From Timema cristinae (Eukaryota > Arthropoda > Insecta > Phasmatodea > Timematidae), in the NCBI GenBank assembly GCA_039000515.1, contig JBCFYV010000012.1, positions 120,224,056-120,288,055 on the forward strand: 64,000 nt of DNA. The letters run 5' to 3'. Under the pieces are notes generated by a model, which saw nothing but the letters and a program-made list of their open reading frames with translations, ran no database searches and was not told where the DNA came from. The translations under genes and the position numbers were made by a program. Every line of letters starts with the position of its first letter. The stretch's first letter is position 1. Shown in pieces: positions 32,656 to 43,799 of the stretch.

Positions 32656-33999
32656 CTTGACGATCTATTAAGCTGTATTGAAAGAAAGACAATGAAAGAG
32701 AAGGTTTACGGCTTTTCATCAAATGAAGGTTATAAAATATAAATATTTAAGTTGTCTGACTGGTGAGCACTTACAATCCTCCAGTCGTTTGTCCAATGAA
32801 TAATTATGAGCCCTCATTCAACAAACTGTCCTAAGATTTACTGCCATACATCAACTTCGAATTCAAGTGTTTAGTGAGAAACTACTTTTGTCAGTGAAAT
32901 TATATAGTAATGATCTAGTTTGGTGAAAAACTCAGGTTCACTCAGTGAAAGGATTATACATTTTTACATGTAGTATAGTTTTAGTATAAAAACACTAAAT
33001 TGATTAGTTTTTTACCAATTAAACAAATAATATCAGCCTATGGTACCGCAGTAGATCACTAATGATTTACCTACTCTGGAGTAGATCAGTAGAGCCAAAA
33101 GTCTGGCCACTCCTGTCCTACAGTTATCTGTCCCACCGCTGTTCTATTGGTAAGTACGGGGGAACGAAGGGTGGAGGGGTGGCTAGATCGGTCCCTAGGC
33201 CGGAGGACCCCATTCTTCATCCCGAGATGTCATTGTGGGTTCCTCAGCAACCCCCGTTCCTTTTCTTTTTAACCCTGTCATTTGACGAGAACTAAACAGC
33301 GTATCAATCATTACCTCGAGGGCTTCCAATTCTTCGACAAGGACCGCGCTGAAGAGATCTACCTACTGAATATGGATCCTTCTTGAGGCGGACAGAAAGA
33401 TAACTGTGGTTCGCTCTTTCTAGAGGGGAAAGGGAAGCTACAAATAGCAGATATTTCCTGAAGGGTGACTTGGCCTCCACAAAGCATGACAAATTATTGG
33501 TTGGGGAATTTGTGATGATGCCTCGCGGATGAATCTGGTACTACTGTAGTTTTATTCTTCTTCTAATAGCGGTACTTTGGCTCGTCGGGTCTCGGGTTGT
33601 AACGGGGAGAATATCTACCTTCCCGCAATTAAGGGGGACTTTCTAAGATATCTTTTGTATATTTATATCTTCTTATTAGGTTAATATTAGGTGTTCTGTC
33701 TTTCGAAAGGTTCGCTGCCTTGTCTTCCAGCATGGTTTATCAGCGGCTTCCTTTTTATCTTACATCCTGAAACTTCATCTTCTTTACTTGTTGACGAATA
33801 CAATAAACGGAGGACATTTACTTATAGCCTGTAAGATTTGTTAAACGAAATAAAAGACATTGTTACAGAATCAATTAAACATGAGGGATAAAAAGCGCAT
33901 CACAGTCCACCAACACTGTTACAGAAACAGATTGAGAACAAAATGAACACCTCTTTTCACCAAAGAGGATAACAGTGAGTTCCCCAAACCTCAAATTAA
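32656..33999. other. No gene recognised
   Basis: Frames of 60-77 codons near 33062-33492 overlap on opposite strands and show no motifs. No recognised repeats. Confidence 0.45.
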
Positions 34000-34420
34000 A
34001 ACATATATTTGCCAATGTCTCGGAAATTATTGCTTTATAAAAATATATTTCAATTGCAAGTTTATTTTTAATTTTTAACAGTGCTACAACTGATCAATGG
34101 TAAGCTATTACGTATCTCAAAGAGTTGCGAAGAAATATATGATTAAAATTGGAAATTTCCGCTGATGTAACGTTCCCTCAAAGTAATTTCGTTGGGAACA
34201 TGAGATTAGCCATTTTGTTTGTAATGTGTAATATTGACTAAATACCAAATTTAAATAATCAACATCATTGGAGCGGATCTTGAGAACATCGATTTCCCCC
34301 CCCCCCCCTCCCTTTAATAGACTAGTCAACGGACAGACAGACAGACAGATAGAAAGAGAGAGGGCATCACAAAAAAACACATTTTCAGTTTCAGGGGTCA
34401 CCAAACGTAAATACCCATCA
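34000..34420 (+). repeat. Interspersed repeat family D, copy 2
   Basis: TCGGAAATTATTGCTTTATA, TATTACGTATCTCAAAGAGT, AATTGGAAATTTCCGCTG, a C run at 34289-34300, (GACA)n and CATTTTCAGTTTCAGGGGTC follow copy 1 in order. 3' end shorter than in copies 1 and 3. Confidence 0.7.
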
Positions 34421-34459
34421 GCCCTCGGAGATTGTTAGTGGAGTTATAACTTGAGATTG

Positions 34460-34735
34460 GTGACCTGGTGGTCTAGGGGTAAGGTGTCAGACTTCTGTGC
34501 TGGGGTCCGGGGTTCAATCCTCGGTCCCGGCAAAGATTTATCTGATTATCAAACCCTTCCTTCACCTCTGACAAGACATCTTGTGAATGTGGGGAATGCC
34601 AGGCCTCCATCGTGGTTCGGATTCCACGTTAAACTGTAGGTCCTTCATTTCATCTCACAATCACCCTACCATTACACATTAGCGTAAGTTCGTATAACCT
34701 GAACGGGTAGTAAGACGCGGTGCTAATAATAATGC
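34460..34735 (+). mobile_element. tRNA-derived SINE-A, copy 5
   Basis: Complete plus-strand copy with GGTGACCTGGTGGTCTAGGG, B box GGGGTTCAATCCTCGG, body and 3' module. The hairpin has ACCTGAACGGGT, where the change keeps a U-G pair. TSD not clear. Confidence 0.92.
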
Positions 34736-34819
34736 TATTTGAAAGGTATTGATAAAATTTATCAAAATTTACAGGTGTAACTTACATGGCTGGACGTGTG
34801 AATTAGGGAAAATTTGAAT

Positions 34820-34838
34820 TCTTTAGTATCGCGTGTAA

Positions 34839-34895
<57 letters not shown>

Positions 34896-35410
34896 GCACC
34901 GCGTCTTACTACCCGTTCGGGTTATACGCACTTACACTAATGTGTAATGGTAGGGTGATTGTGAGATGAAATGAAGGACCTACAGTTTAACGTGGAATCC
35001 GAACCACGGTGGAGGCCTGGAATTCCCCACATTCACAAGTTGTGATTAATACACGTCTTGTCAGAGGTGAAGGAAGGGTTTGGTAATCAGATATATCTGT
35101 TCCGGGACCGAGGATTGAACCCCGGACCCCCAACACACCACAAGTCTGACACCTTACCCCTAGACCACCAGGTCACCGACCGTGTAATTGTTATACGTAT
35201 ATGATGGCCTACTAATTACGCTAATGAGTTAGTATGAGATTAGGTTGAATCTACGGGAAATTTAGCCGCATTTGCTTAGAAGGAGAGTGGAATGCCGTTT
35301 AGGGGAAACCACCCTAGACAAACCCGACTGAGATTTTAACCCCTATTCCTGCGTCATTGGTAGTCTAGTCTATTGCGAGAGTGACTCCTTAGACCGTTCG
35401 GCCACGTGAA
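34820..35410 (-). mobile_element. Degenerate SINE-C, copy 4, split by SINE-A
   Basis: On the minus strand a Leu-like head at about 35340-35408 (GTGGCCGAACGGTCTAAGGA), body with GCTTAGAAGGAGAGTGG inverse, and the remains of the 3' module divided by the SINE-A at 34846-35180. The two halves meet at the 14-bp TSD. Confidence 0.8.
34846..35180 (-). mobile_element. tRNA-derived SINE-A, copy 6, nested in SINE-C
   Basis: Full-length with a long ATT tail. The TSD CGTGTAATTGTTAT is perfect at 34832-34845 and 35181-35194. It carries the GTGATTAATACAC insert seen in copy 3. The insertion site is the 3' module of an older SINE-C. Confidence 0.95.
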
Positions 35411-36179
35411 AATAGATTTCGTAACTTTTTTTAACAGTAATTCGTAAGAAAATTGGTGTTTATAAAGAGAAACGTGTGAAAGAAGTAAATCAAGTTTTCT
35501 GACACATTAAATTCCTGTGTGTTCTATTATCCGAGCTTAGTTCCCAGGACGCACACAACAGCCAGACACCAGATCACAGCTTATCAACTTGATGAAAACT
35601 CGCTGAATATAACGGAAATTCACTAACTTGGTAATCCTATCTTGACCATCCGTGACGCCACTGATAGGCAAAGCAAGGGAGGAGGAAGGTAGAATTTAGA
35701 GGAAATGCACCCACACTTACTTGGACAGGAACATCCATCCTAAGTACACCCGGGTAGGATTCAAACCCCAAACCAGGTTTACTACAAATATTTTATCATA
35801 ACATGTCTCAACATGTTCATGTTTTCTAAACATCAATCATATTTTTTCCCACAAGTCTTCTCGTGTTCCAGTTTTTCTAGGTGAGTGAATATATTTCATT
35901 ATATTACAATTTATCACATATTTTAATAAAAAATGCAAGCAGCTAGTAAACATAACCGTTTCTATAATATATTTGTTCAGCATTAAATGTGGTACAAAAT
36001 AAACACTGTACATCCATTTTATGCTGAAATACAATATCTAGGCAATACATTTTGTTAACATGTGAGAAAAAAAAACTCTCAATTTGGTTCAAATGTAGCT
36101 TCGAAATTAATGTTTTTACAAGCAAATATTTAAATTCCCTCATTTTTCCTTAATTTTAACTAAAATCTCCACCCGATTC
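35411..36179. other. AT-rich; decayed SINE body at about 35660-35790
   Basis: GAAGGTAGAATTTAGAGGAA, TGCACCCACACTTACTTGG and GTAGGATTCAAACCCC match an inverted SINE-C body and B box. The region just before (CTATCTTGACCATCCGTGAC) resembles the palindrome/F motif inverted. Frames at 35837-36143 are AT-rich with no motif. Confidence 0.45.
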
Positions 36180-36182
36180 AAG

Positions 36183-36312
36183 GGCGCGTTACTGTGGGTT
36201 GATAGACAAAACACGCGCGTTCCGTGGGTTGCTACAGACAGAACACGCGCGTTACGAGTGGGTTACTACAGACAGAACACGCGCGTTACGTGGGTTGCTA
36301 CAGACAAAATAC
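36183..36312. repeat. ~40-bp tandem repeat, about 3 units
   Basis: Units of CGCGCGTTACGTGGGTTGCT plus ACAGACAGAACA. It is rich in CpG and contains repeated CGCGCG. Confidence 0.9.
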
Positions 36313-37123
36313 GGAGCATTTATTTGGACTAATAAAAAGTGAGGGGTTTTGTTTCGCGCATCTCTTTTAGGGTTCAGGACATTTCAATCCTTTCATCGGG
36401 AGGCTGAGAAGGACGTGGGAAATGACAGAGGAACGTGGACAGAAGTTAAGGGGAGGGGCGCGTGATTACACTGCCCCCTTCTTCTCTTTCAGAGGTAGGG
36501 GAGGGGGCAGGGTTTGGAAAAAATTGTGTAAAGATTTAATTCCGATTCGCATTTATCATCCATTTTAAACGCGACTTTACAAGAGATCTAAAGCTACTCA
36601 CACACTCACTGTAAATAATAAAGTTTTAGATTTAGTAAAAAAAAAAAAAAAAAGATATGTCTTAACATTTTATGTAGTCTTAATTTTATTTTTGTTATTT
36701 TGAAATTAAGATTTTTTACATTTAAGAAGGTGACAATATTTAACTTTCTGAAATGTGGCCCCCTTATATTTTTTCAATGTTCAATGTAGGAATTTTGGTC
36801 AAACAAGTTTGGCATGCCTGCTGTAAGGTGTGGTAGCGTGCCTTTTCCAACAGAATTTGTAGGCCATTTAGTGCTCGCTCATAGAAATTCTTAGCGGAAG
36901 GCAAAAGGGAATCAGCACACTTTCTAAACTCCCCTAGTAAATGTGATTTCTACCAGATGGTGCAGTCAGCACTAACCAGTCAAAGGGTTGAGTACATTCC
37001 TAGTTTCGGATAGAAATCATATCAAACCAACCGTCGGGTCGTTGACTTAAGAAGAAGAAGTTATGTTGGAGACAGGAACTTGATAATAGCCGATATTTAT
37101 AAGCTCATCTTTAATAATTCAAC
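36313..37123. other. No recognisable feature
   Basis: A G-rich patch near 36450-36515 and an A run near 36638-36652; nothing else. Confidence 0.5.
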
Positions 37124-37311
37124 ATCTTGTGAATGTGGGGAATGCCAGGCCTCCACCGTGGTTCGGATTCCACGTTAAACTGTAGGTCCTTCATTTCATC
37201 TCACAATCACACTACCATTACACATTAGTGTAAGTGCGTATAACCCGAACGGGTAGTAAGACGCGGTGCTAATAGTAATAATAATAGTAATAATAATAAT
37301 AATAATAATTA
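37124..37311 (+). mobile_element. tRNA-derived SINE-A, copy 7, 5'-truncated
   Basis: Begins in the body (CATCTTGTGAATGTGG) and runs through the 3' module into (AAT)n. Flanks TAATAATTCAAC and TAATAATTAAC may be an imperfect TSD. Confidence 0.88.
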
Positions 37312-38210
37312 ACGGCGAGTCGAGATAGGATTGCCCAGGTTGGTGTATTCACGTTTTATTTGGTGAGGTTAAATATAAAAGTTGTTTTAAATAATTATAA
37401 AAATAGTCGAAAAATTACAACAACAAAAATATTCTTGAAGTAGTTTATTTATAAATATATATTTTGAATCGAAATACCACTCAAGTTATTTGGTTTATTC
37501 AGGGAAATGTCCTGTAGGACTCTTCCTATCGGGGGAGAGGGGGGAAGAGAAGTAGTAGATTAAAAAAGTCCGTGGCAGCAAATTACACCACTATAAAGCC
37601 ACACGGCTGACTCACTCACTGACATCAATGTTTACCCACTTCCAGATGAGCTGGAAACTTGAAATTTGGCGAACTTATAGCTTCTAGACTGTAGCCGCCG
37701 GGAAATATTAAAAGAGTTAAAAAAAATGATTTTTAACCCCCAAAAAAATTCAAAATGGTGGAGCAACTTTAAAGCCAGTGCGGACCTTTCTTTGGAGGTT
37801 TCTTGTGGCTAAACGCTAAGCCCTATCAAAAAAACGGCTCTGGAACTACATTAGTTTACATCCACTTGCGAATAAAACCCAATTGGGGTTTGAGGGTGGA
37901 CCCCCCCCCCCCCTCCCCAACGAGCAAAGCGAGTGTCTATACAGAATAGGAAACAAGGAAAGGGTAATTTTGAAATATAATCAATACTTTCCAGGCTCAG
38001 ATAGTAGAGTGTGTATACTTGTCAGAGGAAGAGGGAAAGTGTGGTGTCCAGCAGGTAAACTATAGGCCTCGCAGGGTGAACTGTTCGTTGTATTTTCTCT
38101 CTTTCTATTTCTTTCATTGTCGGATAGATGTGATAGTGCTTAAAGTGCTCAGATGCGTCAAGCTAAGATGCAACCCGCTCACCATAGAACGTTTCAAATC
38201 CGCCGATCCA
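37312..38210 (+). repeat. Interspersed repeat family F, copy 3, interrupted by repeat E
   Basis: Follows copy 1 (GGTTTATTCAGGGAAATGTC, GTAGATTAAAAAAGTCCGTG), is broken between GCAAATT and TCTATACAGAA by repeat E, then resumes (AGGAAACAAGGAAA, GTCAGAGGAAGAGGGAAAG, AAGATGCAACCCGCTC). The 153-codon frame at 38019-38480 starts inside it and is not supported as a gene. Confidence 0.75.
37582..37937 (+). mobile_element. Interspersed repeat family E, copy 2, inserted in repeat F
   Basis: Starts ACACCACTATAAAGCCACAC and ends CGAGCAAAGCGAGTG. Comparison with uninterrupted copy 1 of repeat F gives its ends directly, so it is a mobile unit of about 355 bp. No inverted ends; class unknown. A C run at 37901-37912 lies near its 3' end. 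Confidence 0.8.
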
Positions 38211-38599
38211 ACGTTATTAAGAAGTACCCCTAAAACATACTTTGCCCCAAGTCACACTGAATCATTTTGGTGGCCTTTAATGTTGCTGTACCAGACATCG
38301 TGTTCACTTCTGGCCCAGACTGTACTAACGCTTAACGTTTTCAATTTCACCTCGTGGTTCCTCCTCTTCCTCCATTCCTCCACCACTGAAGATTGTCCAT
38401 TCCATCATTTCTGTGTTTTGGTTTGTCCCTGCTTATCCCAGTCCTCCAACACTACGGGGAACAATGACCTATGTGCCTAGAGGAAACTGTCGCGTGCGAT
38501 AATGCAGAGAGGAGAACTTTCATAGAACTGAAAGAGTTGAATTTTGGTTTACAATTACGTCTCTCCCATGAAAAAAGGGCTTTATGTAGTGTTCCTTTA

Positions 38600-38885
38600 A
38601 CGTCTTGTAAATTCCTTTTAAATTACTTGCACAGTAATTCTAAGGTATCCTGTAAGTATCCTCTTAAATTACCTGCACAGTAGTCCTCCAGTAACCTGTA
38701 AGTCCTCTCTTAAATTACCTTCACAGTAGTCCCCCAGTAACCTGTAAGTCATCTCTTAAATTACCTGCACAGTAGTCCTCCAGTAACCTGTAAGTCCTCT
38801 CTTAAATTACCTTCACAGTAGTCCCCCAGTAACCTGTAAGTCATCTCTTAAATTACCTGCACAGTAGTCCCTCAGATTCTTATAA
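38600..38885. repeat. 46-bp tandem array, about 6 units
   Basis: Units contain CCTGTAAGTCCTCTCTTAAA, TTACCTTCACAGTAGTCCCC and CAGTAA. Alternating variants (TTCACAG with CCCCC, TGCACAG with CCTCC; GTCATCTC with GTCCTCTC) suggest a 92-bp two-unit period. Confidence 0.9.
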
Positions 38886-38991
38886 GTCCTCCTCAAAGTC
38901 CTGACTAGATCTGTCACCAACATAAGAACTGTGTATTGTATATTCGCGAGCGAGGTTGGCAACCGTTCCTTGCCCCACAATCCCGCCTCTC

Positions 38992-39022
<31 letters not shown>

Positions 39023-39600
39023 GTCCCGGATGTGATCCCGTGGGAACCACTCGCACACTATTCTTGGATGCTGGCGAGGCCGCCCGGGAGGATGTGGACC
39101 GAGTCCTGGCTTACTCACCAACTGGTCGCACCACCATACTAGACTCACGCCTCTGTCTGCGTGTTCACCGGTACGGGTGTCTCTTGAGAGAGATGACGAG
39201 CACTTTCTAAGCTGGCCAGTCAAAGGATGACAACGAGAGTTAGGTGTGCGCCGGCCCAGAAGGTTTGGGTTTGTTCCTTTGATGGGTTCATTGGTCTCGT
39301 GGAGTCGCACCTCCTCCCATCCTCTCCAAAATTCATTGTTTTCCTCCTATCCCCTTAGATTGACTGCATAGTCCGTTACACGGGGATGACGGTCAACGTC
39401 CTAGTGATAAGGGCTATCAATAAACTAAACTGTAAGCAACGAGATAAAAAAACGCTTTGTAGATCATCAAGGTAATTAATGAAATAGTATAAACTATAAA
39501 GGATAGGTAAAAGTAAGGTAAGCTAGATGAAGTGCACCCGCATTTGAGTAAAAATAATAACCATATTAAACATGTGAAAAAAACTACACATGCACCTGGT
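38886..39600. other. GC-richer segment, coding status unclear
   Basis: The plus strand from about 39018 is open to 39210 (CDPVGTTRTLFLDAGEAARE, DVDRVLAYSPTGRTTILDS) after a pyrimidine tract (GTCTGTCTCTCTCTCTCTGT). The minus strand is open for 165 codons (38813-39310). Neither has a domain I recognise; the long minus frame runs into the 46-bp tandem array. It could hold one host exon, but I cannot show it. Confidence 0.3.
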
Positions 39601-39603
39601 TGA

Positions 39604-40115
39604 AATTGCTAGGGATATTTGATAAGAAGTCTTGCCAAGGACTGGTACTAAGGTGTTGTTAGGGATATTTGATAAGAAGTCTTGCCAAGGACTGGTACTA
39701 AGGTGTTGTTAGGGATATTTGATAAGAAGTCTTGCCAAGGACTGGTACTAAGGTGTTGCTAGGGATATTTGATAAGAATTCTTGCCAAGGACTGGTACTA
39801 AGGTGTTGCTAGGGATATTTGATAAGAGGTCTTGCCAGTGACTGGTACTAAGGTGTTGTTAGGGATATTTGATAAGAAGTCTTGCCAAGGACTGGTACTA
39901 AGGTGTTGCTAGGGATATTTGATAAGAAGTCTTGCCAAGGACTGGTACTAAGGTGTTGCTAGGGATATTTGATAAGAATTCTTGCCAAGGACTGGTACTA
40001 AGGTGTTGCTAGGGATATTTGATAAGAGGTCTTGCCAGTGACTGGTACTAAGGTAAGTTGCTAGGGATATTTGATAAGAATTCTTGCCAAGGACTGGTAC
40101 TAAGGTGTTGCTAGA
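39604..40115. repeat. 50-bp tandem array, about 10 units, higher-order
   Basis: Units of AGGGATATTTGATAAGAAGT, CTTGCCAAGGACTGGTACTA and AGGTGTTGYT start at 39611 and every 50 bp after. Variants give the order A A A B C A A B C B, where B has AAGAATT and C has AAGAGGT/CCAGTG. The 200-bp block at 39661-39860 is thus duplicated at 39861-40060. Confidence 0.95.
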
Positions 40116-41012
40116 GATATTTCTACCGATGATAGGCAACGTTGCCCAACACACGAAGAAGCGAACGTCAACACGTCTTGTAAAGAAATATAAGCTGTGT
40201 CATTGCGTGGATTCATGAACCACTTAATTAGTCATTAAGGTAGTGATTCACTTAGCGCCAACACGCACTATGTAGACGCCAGGACCACCCGTGAAACTAG
40301 GCTTTTCACTTTCTTTTTTATTTCGCTCCCCGCGTGTTTATTAATTACGTGTCGGTGCTCCAGCTGTATACTCACGTACAGAGCTATGTTCAATCATGTG
40401 AAGATTGAATATTACATTAACATCAAGGTTTCTACATGCTACGCGTCTTACTACCCGTCCAGGCTACACGCACTTCTATATTATTTGGGTAGGGAAGGAG
40501 TAGAGTAGAATATAAAGGAAATACATCAGTATTTGCGTGGAGAGAGGGTTAGAAACAACTTAAGGATAAATCACCTCACTTCACCTCGAAGTACCAGGAA
40601 ATAAAATAATTTGAGATTCATGCCTTTTTCCGCATGACCACAAGTGCTTTTAATAAGAAGTGCACCCGCATTAGCGTAGATATGATGGAGAAACCTCGAT
40701 GATAAGTCACATGTGGAAAATCCTTTCAAGTTATTTTAAGCAAGGTTCGAACCTTGACCTCTCTGTAGACTAAAAACACACTGTGCTACGAATATGACGT
40801 CTAAGACCTCTTGAACATTGGTGAGGAGTTTACGGTAGAATACAGACTAAACGTCAAGCTCATCTAGCTTGTTTTGGGGTTGAGGAGGTCCGAGTTTGAA
40901 TTCCGGGCGTGCGTGAGAAGGATGTTTTATTAATTAGTGGTTTCCAAGTCTTAGTCCAGTTTATTGCGAGACTGACGCCTTAGACATTATCGTAGTTAGA
41001 ATTCGTATTATC
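40116..41012. other. Several decayed SINE pieces
   Basis: 40440-40580 starts with GCGTCTTACTACCCGTCC (inverted 3' module) and a weak body. 40650-40790 has TGCACCCGCATTAGCGTAGA and GCAAGGTTCGAACCTTGACC (inverted B box). 40835-40990 resembles a plus-strand head and B box. No gene seen. Confidence 0.55.
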
Positions 41013-41170
41013 CCGCTTCGTTGATTGAATGGTTTAAGGCGTCACTCTTGCAATAGACTGGACTGCTGATGACGGAGAGATCGGGGTTCGAATCCCAGTT
41101 GGAGTGTAAAGAGGTTTTTTCACTCAATTGCATTCCACTCTACTGCCACACAAATGCGGGTACTCCATGG
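41013..41170 (+). mobile_element. tRNA-derived SINE-C, copy 5, lacking the 3' module
   Basis: Leu-like head TTGATTGAATGGTTTAAGGC, variable arm ATAGACTGGACTGCTGATGA, B box GGGGTTCGAATCCCAG and the body up to CAAATGCGGGTACTCC; 3' part lost. Confidence 0.85.
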
Positions 41171-41880
41171 CTTCAGGCTGCAGCTCATTGAGCAGCCTCT
41201 GTCTGTTGGCGAAGATAGTGCTGACTTTTTTATCAGCTAAACGAACGTTAATCTCAGTTTTTTGGACTAGAGCTGCTAGTCGGGAACACTAATAATAAAT
41301 TAAGCCTTTATCACTCCTATCAGATCGTGAATACTAAATAATTATGCATGTAGATAGATCGGACGGGTAGTAAGACATGGTGGGGGGGGGGACTTTACTA
41401 AGTAAACAAATATAACTGCCAAGAAGAGAAGACGATTATAAAATAACTTAACAAGTCTCAAGAAAGTCCAAACTTGAGACGGGTTAGGAATATTCTGCCC
41501 CCGACAGTACAGAGCGCTGGTGCTGCCACCTGTGGGCAAGTCACATGAGTAATGGAAACGGCCACCGTGACTCGGTAGGTAATTTTTATAATTTGTCTTC
41601 TCTTACATGGACGCTCTTGTCTATATTAATTGAGCGAGGTGAATCCGGGCCGAGAATAATCTCCGGTGTGTTGTGTGTAATAAATGCTCGGTGGTGAGAA
41701 TCATCCTGTAGAGCAGGTGGGGGGTCCGGTAATTAGCACTTCGCTCTCTGATTTTACACGAGTTAAAATCTAATTACGTGGCTTAGTAACAAGCCATTAG
41801 CTAGGCATGTATTTTCATCACTGGTTCTTGGTTCAAATTCTAGAACTCTATCATTGATCACCTATTATTTTACAATGCAC
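41171..41880. other. No recognisable feature
   Basis: A 9-G run near 41383 sits beside GTAGTAAGACATGGTG, a stray fragment of the SINE 3' module (about 41366-41382). Confidence 0.5.
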
Positions 41881-42338
41881 TAGAGTCGCGATTATACGGC
41901 CCTCGATTATCCGTTCATTCGGTACTATCCGGCGAGGTTTTCGGTGTTAAATTAAACAAACCGGTACATATCCACTATAAAACATTACCTGTATTTATAA
42001 TGTAATCCATTTGACGCTCTATTTTCACTTGTCCTTGCTTTGTAGCCGATGTTACATTTACAAAATAAACTAATATATAGTAAATATTTTAAAAAAAATA
42101 TTTCTCCTTTAATTTTTACTGTCCCCCCTACAATTATAATATTCCTATTTTACATCGCAATCAGAAAATTATCAAATTATATTAAAACAAAGTTAAATAT
42201 TCTGTGAAGATTAAAAAAGATAATAGGCAACCCCACCCATACGGAAAATTATTTACATCCGGGTTACGTATTATCAGGATTTTCCGTTATCCGGCCCGGA
42301 ATGGAGACACACCAGGCCGGATTGCCGCGACTCCAATG
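41878..42338. mobile_element. Tigger/pogo-like non-autonomous element
   Basis: The left end CACTAGAGTCGCGATTATAC, then GGCC, pairs with the reverse complement of the right end CATTGGAGTCGCGGCAATCC, then GGCC. GATTATCCG words near the ends are typical of Tigger termini. About 460 bp; no transposase. TSD unclear. Confidence 0.65.
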
Positions 42339-42419
42339 TATATATTTATTTACAAACATTTTCAAAATACTTATGTGTGGTTATAGATCATAGATAATTA
42401 TTAATATTATATATTATAT

Positions 42420-42422
42420 TAC

Positions 42423-42468
<46 letters not shown>

Positions 42469-42732
42469 AGCGTCTTACTACCCGTTCGGGTTATACGCAC
42501 TTACGCTAATGTGTAATGGTAGGGTGATTGTGAGATGAAATGGAGGACCTACAGTTTAACGTGGGATCCGAACCACGGTGGAGGCCTGGCATTCCCCACA
42601 TTCACAAGATGTCTTGTCAGAGGTGAAGGAAGGGTTTGGTAATCATATAAATCTGTGCCGGGACCGAGGATTGAACCCCGGACCCACATAACATAAGTGT
42701 GACACTTTACCACCAGACCGCCAGGTCTCCAA
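42420..42732 (-). mobile_element. tRNA-derived SINE-A, copy 8
   Basis: Complete minus-strand copy with (ATT)15-16 tail, 3' module (CAGCGTCTTACTACCCG inverse) and Pro-like head ending CCAGGTCTCC inverse. TSD not obvious. Confidence 0.9.
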
Positions 42733-42749
42733 ATTTGTTAAATAAAGTC

Positions 42750-42957
42750 CAACATCGTAGCTCAGTCGGTTGAGTGTCTGTCCTGCATTTGATTCTTGGA
42801 ATGGCCGAAATATTTATTATTGATGAGATGTCGGTTTCCCCTTTCACGGTGATTAATTAGTGGTCTGGGCTTTGGGTGTTGTGTCTGTTCTATATATGTT
42901 AGTTTATAGATCGTGACAGATATAATCAGTTGGTTAATAAGGTGCACGTTAAATAGC
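42750..42957 (+). mobile_element. tRNA-headed SINE of a further family, copy 2
   Basis: Head CGTAGCTCAGTCGGTTGAGT (A box) and a weak B box ATTTGATTCTTGG; body and 3' end match 31465-31688. The A box is clearer here than in copy 1. Confidence 0.78.
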
Positions 42958-43189
42958 TCAAATAATATAAAATAAACGGCATTTATCTCTCTTCTATCTT
43001 AAAATAGAGACATTTACTAAAAATTCATAATAGTTATGAAACTAAATAATATACATTGTTGCTGAAACACTCCAATAACGACCATAAATGAAATAATATG
43101 CATCGTTACAGAAACATTGGGAAAAGAGGAATATATCTGTCCACCACTCTCATCAAAGTAATTATATAAATAAAAATATATTTATATAT

Positions 43190-43765
43190 ATTTGTTTATA
43201 GCTCCTAAAATATTGGTTTTATAAAACTATATTTCAAATAAAATATTTTTTATTTACAATAGTACTTCAACTTTATACTGATAAGTTATTGCGTATCTCA
43301 AATAGTTGCGGAAATCTGATCAAAATTTGATATTTTCTTTTATTTAAAGTACCCTTGAGTTCATTTTTATGTAAAAATTAGGATTTACATTTTGTTTGGG
43401 AAGATAAACGATGCCTAAATACAAACTTTGATCAAAATCGTTTGAACAAATATATAAAAAAAATCCATTCTTTTCTCTTTTTGCCCCGGTAATTTTAGTG
43501 TTAAATATTTAATTATTCCTAAAAAAACCCTCGGGGGAGCTTTATGAGAACCCTAGATCCAATTTTTAGCCTAATCTGTCAAATAGTTTCAGCTCTAGGC
43601 TGAGATATAGACAGACGGACAGACAGATGGCATCTTAAAAAACACTTTTTCAGTTTCAGGAGGTCTTTAAACGTCCACTTTCATCAAAATCTCGAATTCA
43701 ATTGGTTTTTTTTACTGTCATAATACTTCTCTATCTTCGAGGAACTAAGAGAAAGTAAAAAAATA
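43190..43765 (+). repeat. Interspersed repeat family D, copy 3
   Basis: TATTGGTTTTATAAAACTAT, GATAAGTTATTGCGTATCTC, ATAGACAGACGGACAGACAG, CACTTTTTCAGTTTCAGG, ending AACTAAGAGAAAGTAAAAAA. Nearly co-linear with copy 1 over ~570 bp. Confidence 0.78.
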
Positions 43766-43799
43766 ATATGGTATGATACAATCGCACTAACTTTCTCAC

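Noticed and set aside
38019..38480. 153-codon plus frame
   Set aside because: The first third lies in interspersed repeat F, which is not coding in its other copies, and there is no recognisable domain.
38813..39310. 165-codon minus frame
   Set aside because: It runs from a GC-rich patch through a (GACA/GAGA) tract into the 46-bp tandem array; no domain seen. A plus-strand exon in the same patch was left as an unproven possibility.
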